A DNA stretch of 11,681 nt, taken from JAWOGN01 sp046496815. Its GTDB lineage: Bacteria; Desulfobacterota; DSM-4660; Desulfatiglandales; Desulfatiglandaceae. The notes beneath the pieces were generated by a model. The model did not search any database. It had not been told where the DNA came from and worked only from the letters and a program-made list of their open reading frames with translations. Positions 1 to 7,364 of this stretch are shown here, piece by piece. How positions within the stretch are numbered: the stretch's first letter is position 1; the number at the start of each line of letters is the position of its first letter. The translations under genes and the position numbers were made by a program. The DNA lies in the NCBI GenBank assembly GCA_046496815.1, contig JAWOGN010000403.1, forward strand, positions 1 to 11,681. The letters run 5' to 3'.

Positions 1-707
1 GGCAGACCCGGCGGATCGAACTTCCGGACGTGCAGGTCACGTCGGAACAGTCCTTTCACGTTGCGCCCAAATCGGATGTGAATCAGAGTTTCATCCTCAT
101 GGGCCACCTGGGCGGACGGCGCCAAAACCCGGACTACGCAAAGCTCCAGGTCATGAACACCATCCTGAGCGGAGGCTTTTCCGGACGGCTGTTCGAAAAG
201 GTCCGCTCCCGGATGGGGCTGGCTTATTCCGTATCCGGCCGCTACGACTGCCATTACTTCTATCCCGGCATGTTCTTCGTGGGGCTGCAGACCAAGACCG
301 CAGCTTCAGCCGAGGCCGTTGCCGCCGTCCGGCAAGAGCTGGAACGACTCCAGGAGGGCGTGACCCGGGAGGAGCTTGACCAGGCCAAGGACCAGTTCTT
401 CAACTCCCTGGTCTTTCGATACGATCGCCCGGAAGAGATCCTCGAACGCCGCATGTTCTATGCCTATCGGGACATGGCCCCGGACAGCTTTCAGAAGCTC
501 ACCGAGGCCATCCGGCAGGTGAGCACCGAGGACGTAATCCGGGCGGCCCGGGAATACCTGCAGCCGAAACGGCTGACCACACTGGGCGTTGATCAAAAAG
601 ACGAACTGAAAAAGCAGTTCCAGGAACTTGGACCGGTTTCCGTCATTGAGCTTGAGCCGAGTCCTGCAAAAACATTGAACAACGGAGGATCAGAACCCGG
701 CGAATAA
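1..707 (+). CDS. M16-family zinc peptidase, C-terminal part (5' end outside window)
   Basis: The frame is open from the window edge, so this is the C-terminal part of a longer protein; any start codon seen inside is not the real start. The visible part resembles the M16C domain of pitrilysin/processing-peptidase-like proteins: a conserved stretch around GGFSGRLFEKVRSRMGLAYS followed by a hydrophobic strand and a helical region with EELDQAKDQFFNSL. The HxxEH zinc motif of the family lies in the N-terminal domain, which is not in the window, so catalytic competence cannot be judged. The family degrades peptides or works as paired catalytic and non-catalytic subunits in the periplasm or cytoplasm. 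The DNA is clearly GC-richer than the rest of the window, as expected for chromosomal backbone. It ends with TAA at 705-707 and overlaps the tail of a convergent gene remnant by 18 nt. I see no terminator between them. Confidence 0.88.
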   Translation, partial: QTRRIELPDVQVTSEQSFHVAPKSDVNQSFILMGHLGGRRQNPDYAKLQVMNTILSGGFSGRLFEKVRSRMGLAYSVSGRYDCHYFYPGMFFVGLQTKTAASAEAVAAVRQELERLQEGVTREELDQAKDQFFNSLVFRYDRPEEILERRMFYAYRDMAPDSFQKLTEAIRQVSTEDVIRAAREYLQPKRLTTLGVDQKDELKKQFQELGPVSVIELEPSPAKTLNNGGSEPGE

Positions 708-893
708 ATGAAAGGCCGCCCCCTGCAGATCCTCCTGCTCCCCAGGCGCCTCACCCGTCATTATGATCCGAGGAGAAAGCGGCCCCTCGCCAGGTAAGGC
801 CCTGGTTCTGGTCTTCACAAGTCCGCACCTGGCGATGTCTTGATTGAGCCGCTTGAGCGCCTTTGCCCGACTTTGGCGTTCGGGACTGCTCAT
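690..893 (-). pseudogene. Truncated uracil-DNA glycosylase (family 4-like), N-terminal remnant
   Basis: From ATG at 893-891 the frame gives about 67 residues. The core reads TRTRALPGEGPLSPRIIMTG followed by EAPGEQEDLQG, which I recognise as the N-terminal motif block of family 4/5-type uracil-DNA glycosylases (GEAPG, then an x-E-D-x-x-G turn before the FVGRAG motif). The homology stops right after QGAAF, and the frame then runs into six unrelated residues and a stop inside the end of the convergent M16 gene. Full-length enzymes are roughly 200 residues, so about two thirds are missing, including the downstream catalytic His region. Only one of the two N-terminal Fe-S cysteines expected in this block is evident (RCGLVKTRT). 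It starts 24 nt after the stop of the upstream small membrane protein gene on the same strand, with no clear Shine-Dalgarno sequence. Function is presumably lost. A small expressed fragment cannot be excluded. Confidence 0.6.
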
Positions 894-916
894 GCAGGTC
901 AAGTAGAACTGATCAC

Positions 917-1267
917 TTACTTATCCGCAATCTTCTCCAGTCCGCTGGCGCAGGCCTCGGCCACGCCGTAATACGCCTTTTCCTGACCCGGCATCTTATC
1001 CCAGCCCCCTTTTTTGACGAAATCGTCCCGCTTCCAGGATTTGGTCTCGCTTAATTCCTTGAGCAGGGATTCATGATCCGGTTCTCGCATGAACTGGGCC
1101 ACGCAGATCGCGGCCTGGGCGGCCACAACCGCATCATCGGCCCTTTCTCTGCTCGTTCCCAGGGTTGTCCAACCACCCCACGCAAAGCCTATGATCATTG
1201 CGATGACTGCCCCGCAAATAAGGCCCCAAACTCCAAACTTAACCTTCCCTGCAGTTTCCGGCTTCAT
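917..1267 (-). CDS. Small single-helix membrane protein, paralogue A
   Basis: This is a 116-residue protein of no family I can name. Residues about 9-34 form one glycine-rich hydrophobic helix (GLICGAVIAMIIGFAWGG), followed by a hydrophilic, mostly helical tail with two cysteines (AAICVAQFM and AEACASG) and the motif GGWDKMPGQEKA. The ATG at 1267-1265 is supported by a good Shine-Dalgarno sequence (AAGGGAGG, 1272-1279) and by exact conservation of this start in its paralogue at 11226-11573. A TGATAAT box lies about 30 nt upstream of the start, without a convincing -35. The first 35 codons and the DNA upstream are almost identical to the paralogue. The remaining 80 residues are only about 60 % identical, with both cysteines and GGWDKMPGQEKA kept, so the tail is under selection and the protein is probably real. 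Orientation of the tail (periplasm or cytoplasm) is not determinable by eye. Confidence 0.75.
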   Translation of the reverse strand: MKPETAGKVKFGVWGLICGAVIAMIIGFAWGGWTTLGTSRERADDAVVAAQAAICVAQFMREPDHESLLKELSETKSWKRDDFVKKGGWDKMPGQEKAYYGVAEACASGLEKIADK

Positions 1268-1375
1268 TGATACCTCCCTTGAGTTGAATGGTGTTGATTA
1301 TCATTCCAATGAACTTTCGACCAGGAAGCCCTCGATTGGTTATCATCGATCCCAGCTGGCACCCGCCCGTTTCGC
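1163..1375 (-). repeat. 213-bp near-identical direct repeat, left copy
   Basis: Positions 1163-1375 match 11469-11681 without gaps. I count 2 mismatches in 213 bp (G/A and A/C inside the coding part). The repeat covers about the first 35 codons of the small membrane protein, its ribosome binding site and about 110 bp upstream. To the left (the rest of the gene) the two copies diverge abruptly. To the right the second copy runs off the window, so the full repeat length is unknown. Confidence 0.95.
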
Positions 1376-1535
1376 CTATGAAAAGACTTTTCTGAACGGC
1401 ATAAAATAGAATCAATACACGCTTCGTGCCAGCCGTGCTTGTTTTACGGGAAAACAATTCAACTCATTGTTTTTAATAGATAAATAGCCATAAAAATCAT
1501 AGTTACAGACCTGGTATATCACAAATTATGGGTCA

Positions 1536-1556
1536 CATTTGATCATTGGTCAAATG
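1536..1556. promoter_or_regulatory. Perfect 7-bp inverted repeat, possible protein-binding site
   Basis: CATTTGA (1536-1542) and TCAAATG (1550-1556) are perfect inverted copies separated by 7 nt. The pair is flanked on both sides by the direct repeat GGTCAC. It sits in AT-rich DNA about 270 bp upstream of the small membrane protein gene. It could be an operator or the remains of a mobile-element end. No function is assigned. Confidence 0.3.
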
Positions 1557-1653
1557 CGGTCACCTCTTCTCATGCCGATATCTGCGTGTAAAGGGAACGC
1601 TCAACCGATGGTCATTGCGGCCATCCAAGAGCCGACGAATTCGTAAGAACTGT

Positions 1654-1745
1654 ATTTTCTCGCAAAAACGGCAAGAACGCCTAGAAAAAATCTTTTAATC
1701 TTAATCAGTTCACTTTGCGGTCTTTGCGGCTTGGCGCAAAATTTC
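1654..1745. repeat. REP-like imperfect palindrome in intergenic DNA
   Basis: The left arm (from TTTTCTCGCAAAAACGGCAA) and the right arm (ending CTTTGCGGCTTGGCGCAAAA) are roughly complementary around an AT-rich centre. The arms resemble the 'gcaaagacgcaaagaacgc' type of intergenic palindrome common in proteobacterial genomes. The rest of 1376-1868 shows no gene with a usable start and ribosome binding site. Confidence 0.35.
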
Positions 1746-1868
1746 GACTTTTTGCAAAGCCATCAAGAGTGATACTCAAATCACTCCCTCAATGATAAAA
1801 CCCTTGATATATTTAAGGTTTTTCCGATAAGCTGTAATTTGAACGTAACTATTCAGGGGGTGGGCCGC

Positions 1869-2098
1869 TTACTTTGCCCCGATCCATGAGAGGACAGGCT
1901 GTTGCTGTTTGAAGTAAAGGTCATGGCATCAACGAGCACTTCGAAGGAAGATTTGTCCTTGAGGCGGCATGTCTGCTTGAGGGAGAGGATGCGTTACACC
2001 CATCGGTTTCCCTTATGGGACAGGATGCCCAAGCTCCGTTTTCGCCATAGGACCGTATAGCTGATTCGTTCAGCAGTGTCTTTTGAAGGCGTGTAGTA
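1869..2098 (-). pseudogene. Degenerate IS66-family transposase, C-terminal remnant
   Basis: Read leftward from about 2098, the frame gives TPSKDTAERISYTVLWRKRS, then LGILSHKGNRWV, an in-frame TAA (1996-1994), then RILSLKQTCRLKDKSSFEVL and VDAMT. After a frameshift near 1915 it continues YFKQQQPVLSWIGAK and a natural TAA (1871-1869). This pattern is the C-terminus of IS66-type DDE transposases: N/T-x-AER carrying the third acidic residue, then RK-x-S-x-G-x-x-S-x-x-G-x-R-x-x-ERILS and a basic helix. An E or Q codon at the internal stop would restore the family consensus. The N-terminal part and the catalytic D residues are absent and I see no flanking terminal inverted repeats, so this is a dead fragment. 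Confidence 0.62.
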
Positions 2099-2228
2099 TT
2101 GCTTGTCTGAGTGATTAGGGCTCATTGGGCTAAGGCAGTCGATAGGGGGCCGCGGGTTCTGGTTAAGACCGTCCTTCCTTTCCGCTAGAGTCAGTGCTAC
2201 CAGGCTACTTGACCCCAGTTCGACTACA

Positions 2229-2356
2229 GTTTTAACCCCAGCTACCCGACAATCAATCGGCTTCAGCCAAAACCCCGAAACCCAAGATCCGTTTAGTACG
2301 TACAGTCTTATCGAATGTTGCAAATTTTGAGAGGCCCGGAATCGAAGGCATTCCAG
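2229..2356 (-). repeat. 128-bp interspersed repeat, copy B1
   Basis: The segment aligns without gaps to 8463-8590; I count 26 mismatches in 128 bp (about 80 % identity). The most conserved core is the 20-bp block CGATAAGACTGTACGTA plus flanks on the minus strand. At its right edge lies a small hairpin, GGAAT (2338-2342), 7-nt loop, ATTCC (2350-2354). The minus strand can be read as a peptide (LECLRFRASQNLQHSIRLYV) that is also partly preserved in the other copies, but stops and lack of starts argue against a gene. It lies about 130 bp upstream of the IS66 remnant. Confidence 0.8.
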
Positions 2357-2800
2357 AGCAATACTGCATTGAACCTGAACCGGGAAGACGAGCTCAACCA
2401 GGATTCGGGCTTTCCTATCGTCTGGTCGGCGTAGCCCGGAAGGTCCTTCTTGCCAGACAGGTTCCGAAACCATAACCGGGAGTTGTCTTTTTTTTGAGCG
2501 GTGAATTGCCGAAAGCATAAGTATTTGCTGAACAAGCTCTTTGGAATACGCCCATCCCAAATCGCGGAGATGGAAGGTTTGAAGGGACGCGCTGCCGTTC
2601 GAGGACTGATCATCAGGGTCCGGTTTCTGACCAGCTTCGCTGCGGGGAGATCAGCCTGATTGAGCGAGTACCGCCGGAAGAAGCCGAAGGAGCCAAGGCC
2701 CGTCTTGGCTCTCAGCGAAACAAAAGAGGTTTATGAAACACTGAAAAGAAAACGACCGCCAAGGATTTTCAATAAAAACTTCGTGTCGTGCACTTAGATA
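2357..2800. other. Gene-free tract
   Basis: Open frames exist on both strands, but none has a convincing ribosome binding site, recognisable motif or typical codon pattern. A minus-strand frame runs through the neighbouring repeat B1, which is itself not a gene. A plus-strand frame near 2615-2732 ends in RLGSQRNKRGL and could be a scrap of a lost gene. I cannot assign it. Confidence 0.3.
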
Positions 2801-2807
2801 TCTGGCT

Positions 2808-3002
2808 AGTGCCCATCCAGAAACGCTTTTTGGGCACTGGCAAGTTTCCAGTTCAGAAATGAGGATTTTTTGTCAAGATCAAGGAAATCAAGAGGTTGCG
2901 CGGAGGCGTACTGAAGTACGCCGCACAAGCAACCTCGCAGATTGACGCCGAGATTGGCAAAAAAGACCATTTCTGGATGGAAACTAATTTGTATTTGCCA
3001 GT
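2808..3002. repeat. Palindromic MITE-like element
   Basis: Positions 2844-2983 form a 140-bp imperfect palindrome centred at 2913/2914. Outer arms start GTTTCCA and end TGGAAAC. The middle has GAGGTTG/CAACCTC arms, and the apex GGCGTACT-GA-AGTACGCC is an 8-bp perfect hairpin. Further outward, CACTGGCAAGTTTCCA on the left matches the right side with an insertion of about 10 nt. On the left a second hairpin, AGTGCCCA...TGGGCACT (2808-2838), shares the CCATCCAGAAA word with the right arm. Such cruciform non-autonomous elements are common in Desulfobacterota-like genomes as I recall them. No transposase is linked here. Confidence 0.75.
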
Positions 3003-3170
3003 GTTTAAGCAGACAAAAGCCGCAAATAGACTCTACCATAATCGGGCAATCGGACGTATGCAAATGCCCTCGCAGGTAGCCTCTACAAGGAGTTATTGCG
3101 TAATCGTCAGCTTCACCCTGAGCCGAGGGTGCTATATCAGCAACCCAAGTCGTAACATCGCTTGAAAAAG

Positions 3171-3202
3171 AAAAAAGGAATCGCTAAACCACCTCCGGTT
3201 CA
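3171..3202 (-). terminator. Weak hairpin plus T-tract after the 192-aa lipoprotein gene
   Basis: Downstream of the stop at 3242, the minus strand carries TGAACC (3202-3197), a 6-nt loop and GGTTTA (3190-3185), a 6-bp stem with one G-U pair. A run of six T residues (3176-3171) follows 8 nt later. The stem is short and the T-tract is displaced, so this is a weak candidate. Confidence 0.3.
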
Positions 3203-3241
3203 GAGGCTTTCTTTTAACCGATTTGTTTTTTAAAAGCTCTA

Positions 3242-3820
3242 TTACCTTCTTGCCGTCTGATACCGATACCCGTTTTTATTTCCAGCCCAAAAATTCCATT
3301 TGTCAGATGGATTAATGTAGTAATTGCGGGTTTTGCGTGACAATATCTCAGATCCTTTCTCAACCTGGGCGGTGAAGATTAGTTCCAGGTCTGAAGGCGG
3401 CACGCACAAAGAATGTCCTGCCAAAAAATGTCCAAACACTTCATATGTCGCAAGAGCGATGCCTGGGAACCAACAGCCCTTTTCGTTCCAGACGAGTTGA
3501 GTGCTCCATTTCACTACGTTGGCTCCATGGGGCGTTTCGGACAGGATAACGTTATGATTCGCCAATTGTGTCACAAGGTAAGTGTAAAATGCCTTACCGA
3601 ACTCCGTTTGATCAGATTTATCAACATAGATTGAGTGAAAAGCCTGCTCATGACTAAGCGAAGGTATAACTTGGTTTCGGGCCACTTCCCTGGCAAGCCT
3701 ATCCCAGTGAACGACGGACAGCATCCGTTTTTGAGTTCCATACGGATAATTGTCAGTTCTCGGTGCTGTGGCGCAGGATGACAATAAAACAGCAATGCAA
3801 AGGGCTATGATCGTACGCAT
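3242..3820 (-). CDS. Hypothetical outer-envelope lipoprotein, 192 aa
   Basis: The N-terminus MRTIIALCIAVLLSSCATAP is a short type II signal peptide with a clear lipobox (LLSSC, Cys16). The Ser after the cysteine region and absence of Asp at +2 suggest outer-membrane sorting. The mature part contains a mixed sequence with NVVKWSTQLVWNEKGCWFPG, a hydrophobic stretch around ATYEVFGHFLAG and a basic C-terminus. I do not recognise a family. The start at 3820 is well supported by AGGAGGG (3827-3833) 6-7 nt upstream, and a promoter candidate lies at 3859-3888, so it is probably a single-gene transcription unit. It follows the CHAT module on the same strand but is separated by more than 700 bp containing a repeat, so joint function is not implied. 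It resembles small chaperone-like or assembly lipoproteins only in general form. Confidence 0.8.
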   Translation of the reverse strand: MRTIIALCIAVLLSSCATAPRTDNYPYGTQKRMLSVVHWDRLAREVARNQVIPSLSHEQAFHSIYVDKSDQTEFGKAFYTYLVTQLANHNVILSETPHGANVVKWSTQLVWNEKGCWFPGIALATYEVFGHFLAGHSLCVPPSDLELIFTAQVEKGSEILSRKTRNYYINPSDKWNFWAGNKNGYRYQTARR

Positions 3821-3858
3821 CTTCTCTCCCTCCTGTTAAATTGTTTGAGTTTAAGAAA

Positions 3859-3888
3859 ATACTATGAAACAGAAATAGTTTTTTGCAA
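3859..3888 (-). promoter_or_regulatory. Sigma-70-like promoter for the 192-aa lipoprotein
   Basis: On the minus strand, TTGCAA (3888-3883) is followed by an 18-nt spacer and TAGTAT (3864-3859). Each box matches four of six consensus positions. Transcription would begin near 3852, giving a leader of about 30 nt that contains the Shine-Dalgarno sequence. The surrounding DNA is AT-rich. Confidence 0.45.
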
Positions 3889-4383
3889 AATTTATATGAT
3901 TTGGTGAAGCCGGATCCCCGACTGAGATCTGACCAATCAAAATCTGAAAAAGTTATCGAAGGGGGGGGATGTTAAGGCTAAATGCTGCCATCAGCAATTT
4001 CTTCTTGTGGGGGGATGGAGCAATATCGCAATTGAGCTGTGCCGGCCAAAGTTGCAGGGATACGCCATGGCACATCTCCTTGATTGAAGGGCAAAAGGTG
4101 AAAGTAAAAAGCAACATTATCTAATAATATCAGACCTTCAAAGTCAACAAAATAATTCACTCACAGTACTGATTCCGCCCTAAGAACCCCTAATCTCGAT
4201 ATGGCCGATTTTGTGCGCGTTGCCCGGGGTCACGCGGCGCGGGCGAGAGGCTGGCCGCGAAATAATCCACAGGATTCTTACCCGCATGCCAAAATCGCAA
4301 CGTAAAGCCCATCAGCACCGCCAACCTCGGCCTTGGCGGCCTTGTCCCGCTCCGATGTGATGTGCTTCTTGATGGCCTCGTAA
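3889..4383. other. Gene-free tract with a poly-G run and a GC-rich block
   Basis: There is no convincing gene. A run of eight G residues occurs at 3961-3968. From about 4200 to 4383 the DNA becomes markedly GC-rich. On the minus strand this block reads EAIKKHITSERDKAAKAEVG and continues about 15 codons to a TAA, without a start of its own, and abuts the 121-bp repeat. It may be the 3' end of a gene truncated by that repeat. I do not recognise the sequence. Confidence 0.35.
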
Positions 4384-4504
4384 AAAGTCCCTCGGGGGTC
4401 ATTCCGGCGAAGGCCGGAATCTAGAAGTTGCCGATTTAACTGGACCCCGTTTTTCAACGGGGTGACGAAGCAGGTAGTTTTCGGGCTTTTTGCGACGCCA
4501 TCAA
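4384..4504 (+). repeat. 121-bp repeat, left arm of an inverted pair
   Basis: The plus strand matches the reverse complement of 8238-8358 over 121 bp without gaps; I count about 10 mismatches (about 92 %). The unit holds two perfect 8-bp hairpins: ATTCCGGC-GAAG-GCCGGAAT (4401-4420) and ACCCCGTT-TTTC-AACGGGGT (4444-4463). It ends in the word TTTTTGCGACGCC. The hairpin word is of the kind found in widely dispersed REP-like elements. This copy lies 60 bp beyond the stop of the CHAT gene and might also halt its transcription. Confidence 0.88.
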
Positions 4505-4536
4505 ACCTCCAAAATATGAAACAGAATAAGACCTAT

Positions 4537-4552
4537 GATTACATGGGTAATC
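4537..4552 (-). terminator. Short hairpin after the CHAT gene
   Basis: GATTAC (4537-4542) and GTAATC (4547-4552) form a perfect 6-bp stem with a 4-nt loop, 13 nt past the CHAT stop codon. No U-tract follows, so an intrinsic terminator is not assured. Confidence 0.25.
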
Positions 4553-4565
4553 CCCCGGCTCCCCG

Positions 4566-7337
4566 TCAAGGCTCCCCCATGAACACAAACCCGCCCCAAT
4601 ATAGGGGATTGTCAGTGCCGTACCTCTCCTGCACGATTTCCTTTTGTTTTAATGCCGCCTGTCTCAACGCCTGGCTCCTGGTCATACCACCGGACAGGGT
4701 GTTCTTGTAGAACTCGATCATGAGTTCTTTTGTCTCCTTGTCAGGCACGGGCCACATGCTCATGACCAGGCTCCTGGTTCCCGCCTGAGTGAACGCCCTT
4801 CGAAGACCGTAAACACCTTCGCCGGCCCTGACCTCACCGATACCAGTGTCACAGGCAGACAAAACCACCATGTCAGTGCCTCGAAGCCTGAGACCCAGTA
4901 TCTTCTCCGCGGTCACGATGCCATCGCTCTTTTCCGGATCTTCAGACTCAAGGGCGTTGTTTGCCCCTGCCAAGGCAATGCCCGATCTCAAAAGTGGATT
5001 CTCGGTCCTGACCCTTTTACCCGTTGGCACGGGAGTTGACCCAACAATGGATAAACCTCTTTCCATGAAGTCATCCGATGGTGCTGGCAGATCCTGGTCG
5101 TCCAGAAAGAACCCGTGGGTAGCCAGGTGCAGAATGCGAGGTGTCCCTTTACTCCTTAGAACCTCTTCAAGGGCCGCTTTGCCGGTATAGATATCGCTGT
5201 CATCCTTGCCAAGAAGGGCGTGGATGCCTTCGACCTCTTTCCTTGTGCCGGGCAGGCGGGAAAACCGAAAGCCCCGCATGTCTGCTGAACGCTTGACTAC
5301 GTTTTCTTCCCGAACTTCCTTCAGGGCGAGCCTTTTAAGCGTTGTTGTCGTTTCCTTTGTTCCCATGTCAAAGTCAGGATCACCCATGATCAAGGCCCTG
5401 GCCCCTTGTTCCTGGATCTCTCCAAATCCCAAAATGTCCCTGCCGGCGGCAAGGTAGTTGAATGTGTAATCCTCTATCAGGAACTTCCCGTCAGGCCCTT
5501 GCAGCACTTCAAAAGGGATCAGGTTCAGGTTACCGTCAGGGGATATGAAGACCTCTTTCACATCGCCAAGAGCCTTTTTTAACGGCTCAAACACAAGGTC
5601 GTGAAGCCTGCGGGATGCCTCCGCGGCCTTCAGGGCCTCTTTGTCCTTTGAGTTTCCGAGTTCCGTCTTGAACAACGCCACGGTTTTGTCGATCTCTTCG
5701 GCATCGCCCAGGTCGATCATCTCCACCCGGTCACCTTTGCCAGCATGGAGCACAAACGTAATGTAGCGGGGTGGAAGCCATCTTTCTTTAGTGCCTTTGG
5801 CTTTGAAGTTGAAAATGTTGATTCGAACGAATTCCATGAGGGCGGTATTTTCGGGCAAGGCCTGGGCCACCCTAGTACTGTCCGCCCGTTCGATCTTCTT
5901 CTTCAGGGCATAGGCCTGGCTTAGAGTGGCCAGTTTAGACTCCAGATCCCTCTTCTCTCTCTCCAGTTCCGCGATCATTGTCCGGTATGCCTCAGCACCT
6001 TCTTCTCCCGGTCCCGAGAAGGTCAGTTGAGAAAGCCCGGATCTTACCCGCGCGAGTTCCTGAAACGTGCTCATGGCCAGCAGGTCGTCGGAATAGATCA
6101 GAGCCTCCTGAAATCTTCGCTGGGCCTCAAGGGACACGCCTTTCCTGCGGAGCCAAATATCCAGTGCGTCTTTTCTCACTGAAAGTTCTTCTCTCAGATG
6201 CATGGCTGAAAGACTGAGAGCGACCTCCAGATGGCGCTGTCTAGTCCTCAGAAACAGGGCCTGCTGGCTTTCGGATGTAAACCCCAGAACCTGGTCAATC
6301 AGTTTTTCGTCGATCATTTGACTGCGGACAAAAAGAGAGTGAGCCTCGATGAACTTACTTCGCCCCGCATAAAGCAAGCCCAGGCTGTTGAGGCTTATTC
6401 TCACATTCGGGTGATCCGGGCCTAGGGCCTTCTCCCAGATTTCCAGGGAGCGATTGTACAGTTGTTCGGCTCGGGTGTAGTCACCCATGGCTCTATAAAG
6501 CCCGGCCAGGTTGTTGAGGCTTGTCCCCACATCCGGGTGATCCGGGCCTAGGGCCTTCTCCCGGATCTCCAGGGAGCGCCGGTATAATGGTTCTGCCCCG
6601 ACGTAATCACCCATTTCCACATACAGTACACCCAGATTGTTGAGGCTTATAGCCACAGCGAGGTGGTTTGTTCCATAGGCCTTTTCCAGGATTTCATAGG
6701 ACCGCTCGAATAAAGGCTTTGCTTTGGTGTAATCTCCCAATTGTAAATATAGAAACGCCAAGTTGTTAAGGCTCAATGCCACCTGTGGGTGAGCCGTTCC
6801 AAAGGCCTCCTCAAGTATATCAAAGGATCGTCTGTAAAGGCGTTCTGCCCTCTCGTAATCGCCCAAATTGGCATATAGCAATGCCAAATTGTTCAAACTT
6901 ACAGACACAAAGGGATTATCAGCTTCAAAGGCCTCCTCTCTGATAGCAAGAGAGTTTTTGCGCAGAAGCTCTGCATTCATGTAGTCGCCTATTGTTTCGT
7001 ATAACAATGCAAGTTGGTCCAAGGCTTCGGCTACAAATGGATGATCCGGGCCGAGCTCCTTCTCATAAATGGTCAAAACCTTTTTCGCTGTTTTAATCGC
7101 TTCGTTGTAACGGGCCTGTTGTGATAGTTTGATAATCTGCTGATTCAGCCCTTTTGCCTTTTGTTTTATTTTCCCCTGGTGGCGCATCTGTTTGGAAAAC
7201 TGAGTGAGGTGCTCGTTAATGGTATGTGCCTTTTTCGAGGCACCTGCACCGGAATCTACGGAAGGAGCCGTACACTGAACGATAAAAAGAAGGGAAGCAC
7301 ACGACAGGATGATATATATTGATTTCAAATTAACCAT
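4566..7337 (-). CDS. Exported TPR-CHAT protein (caspase-like), 923 aa
   Basis: The N-terminus has a hydrophobic signal segment (about residues 5-21) ending LLFIVQC, a possible lipobox at Cys22, although Gln at -1 is unusual. From about residue 66 to 340 there are six to seven 42-residue kinesin-light-chain-type tetratricopeptide repeats (SLNNLA-LY--GDY--AE-LY-RSLEI-EKALGPDHP). A helical linker with many Leu/Glu/Lys follows (about 345-500). The C-terminal half is a CHAT domain with NLNLIPFEVLQGP near residue 605, the catalytic His741 in LHLATHGFF and Cys829 in VVLSACDTGIG, so the His-Cys dyad of clan CD peptidases is intact. Family knowledge: CHAT domains are caspase-like proteases, often gated by TPR or other sensor regions. 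Substrate here is unknown. The start has no Shine-Dalgarno sequence, lies in AT-rich DNA and is 27 nt after the stop of the upstream lipoprotein gene, so the two are probably one operon. The pair is bracketed by 121-bp inverted repeats. Confidence 0.9.
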   Translation of the reverse strand: MVNLKSIYIILSCASLLFIVQCTAPSVDSGAGASKKAHTINEHLTQFSKQMRHQGKIKQKAKGLNQQIIKLSQQARYNEAIKTAKKVLTIYEKELGPDHPFVAEALDQLALLYETIGDYMNAELLRKNSLAIREEAFEADNPFVSVSLNNLALLYANLGDYERAERLYRRSFDILEEAFGTAHPQVALSLNNLAFLYLQLGDYTKAKPLFERSYEILEKAYGTNHLAVAISLNNLGVLYVEMGDYVGAEPLYRRSLEIREKALGPDHPDVGTSLNNLAGLYRAMGDYTRAEQLYNRSLEIWEKALGPDHPNVRISLNSLGLLYAGRSKFIEAHSLFVRSQMIDEKLIDQVLGFTSESQQALFLRTRQRHLEVALSLSAMHLREELSVRKDALDIWLRRKGVSLEAQRRFQEALIYSDDLLAMSTFQELARVRSGLSQLTFSGPGEEGAEAYRTMIAELEREKRDLESKLATLSQAYALKKKIERADSTRVAQALPENTALMEFVRINIFNFKAKGTKERWLPPRYITFVLHAGKGDRVEMIDLGDAEEIDKTVALFKTELGNSKDKEALKAAEASRRLHDLVFEPLKKALGDVKEVFISPDGNLNLIPFEVLQGPDGKFLIEDYTFNYLAAGRDILGFGEIQEQGARALIMGDPDFDMGTKETTTTLKRLALKEVREENVVKRSADMRGFRFSRLPGTRKEVEGIHALLGKDDSDIYTGKAALEEVLRSKGTPRILHLATHGFFLDDQDLPAPSDDFMERGLSIVGSTPVPTGKRVRTENPLLRSGIALAGANNALESEDPEKSDGIVTAEKILGLRLRGTDMVVLSACDTGIGEVRAGEGVYGLRRAFTQAGTRSLVMSMWPVPDKETKELMIEFYKNTLSGGMTRSQALRQAALKQKEIVQERYGTDNPLYWGGFVFMGEP
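6404..7070 (-). repeat. 126-bp tandem repeats encoding the TPR array
   Basis: The TPR units are visible at DNA level with a 126-bp period. The two units nearest the CHAT half share the identical 26-bp stretch beginning GTGATCCGGGCCTAGGGCCT at 6411 and again at 6537. More N-terminal units are more diverged. Unit number could therefore change by slippage or unequal recombination without a frameshift, since 126 is a multiple of three. Confidence 0.8.
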
Positions 7338-7364
7338 AACAAAATAAAAAAATAGTTTATTGAT

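Noticed and set aside
1351..1375. Sigma-54 promoter (TGGCAC ... TTTCGC)
   Set aside because: The GG and GC elements are not at the required 10-nt spacing and it points away from the small membrane protein gene.
1994..2560. 188-codon minus-strand open frame
   Set aside because: It runs through repeat B1 and into the IS66 remnant, has no ribosome binding site and no coherent protein signature; it is a chance fusion of decayed pieces.
2615..2732. Short plus-strand frame ending RLGSQRNKRGL
   Set aside because: About 40 codons, no start or ribosome binding site, no recognised family.
3978..4160. 60-codon minus-strand frame (MNYFVDFEGLILLDN start)
   Set aside because: GTG start without a ribosome binding site, no recognisable motif, in a low-complexity AT-rich tract; not enough to call a gene.
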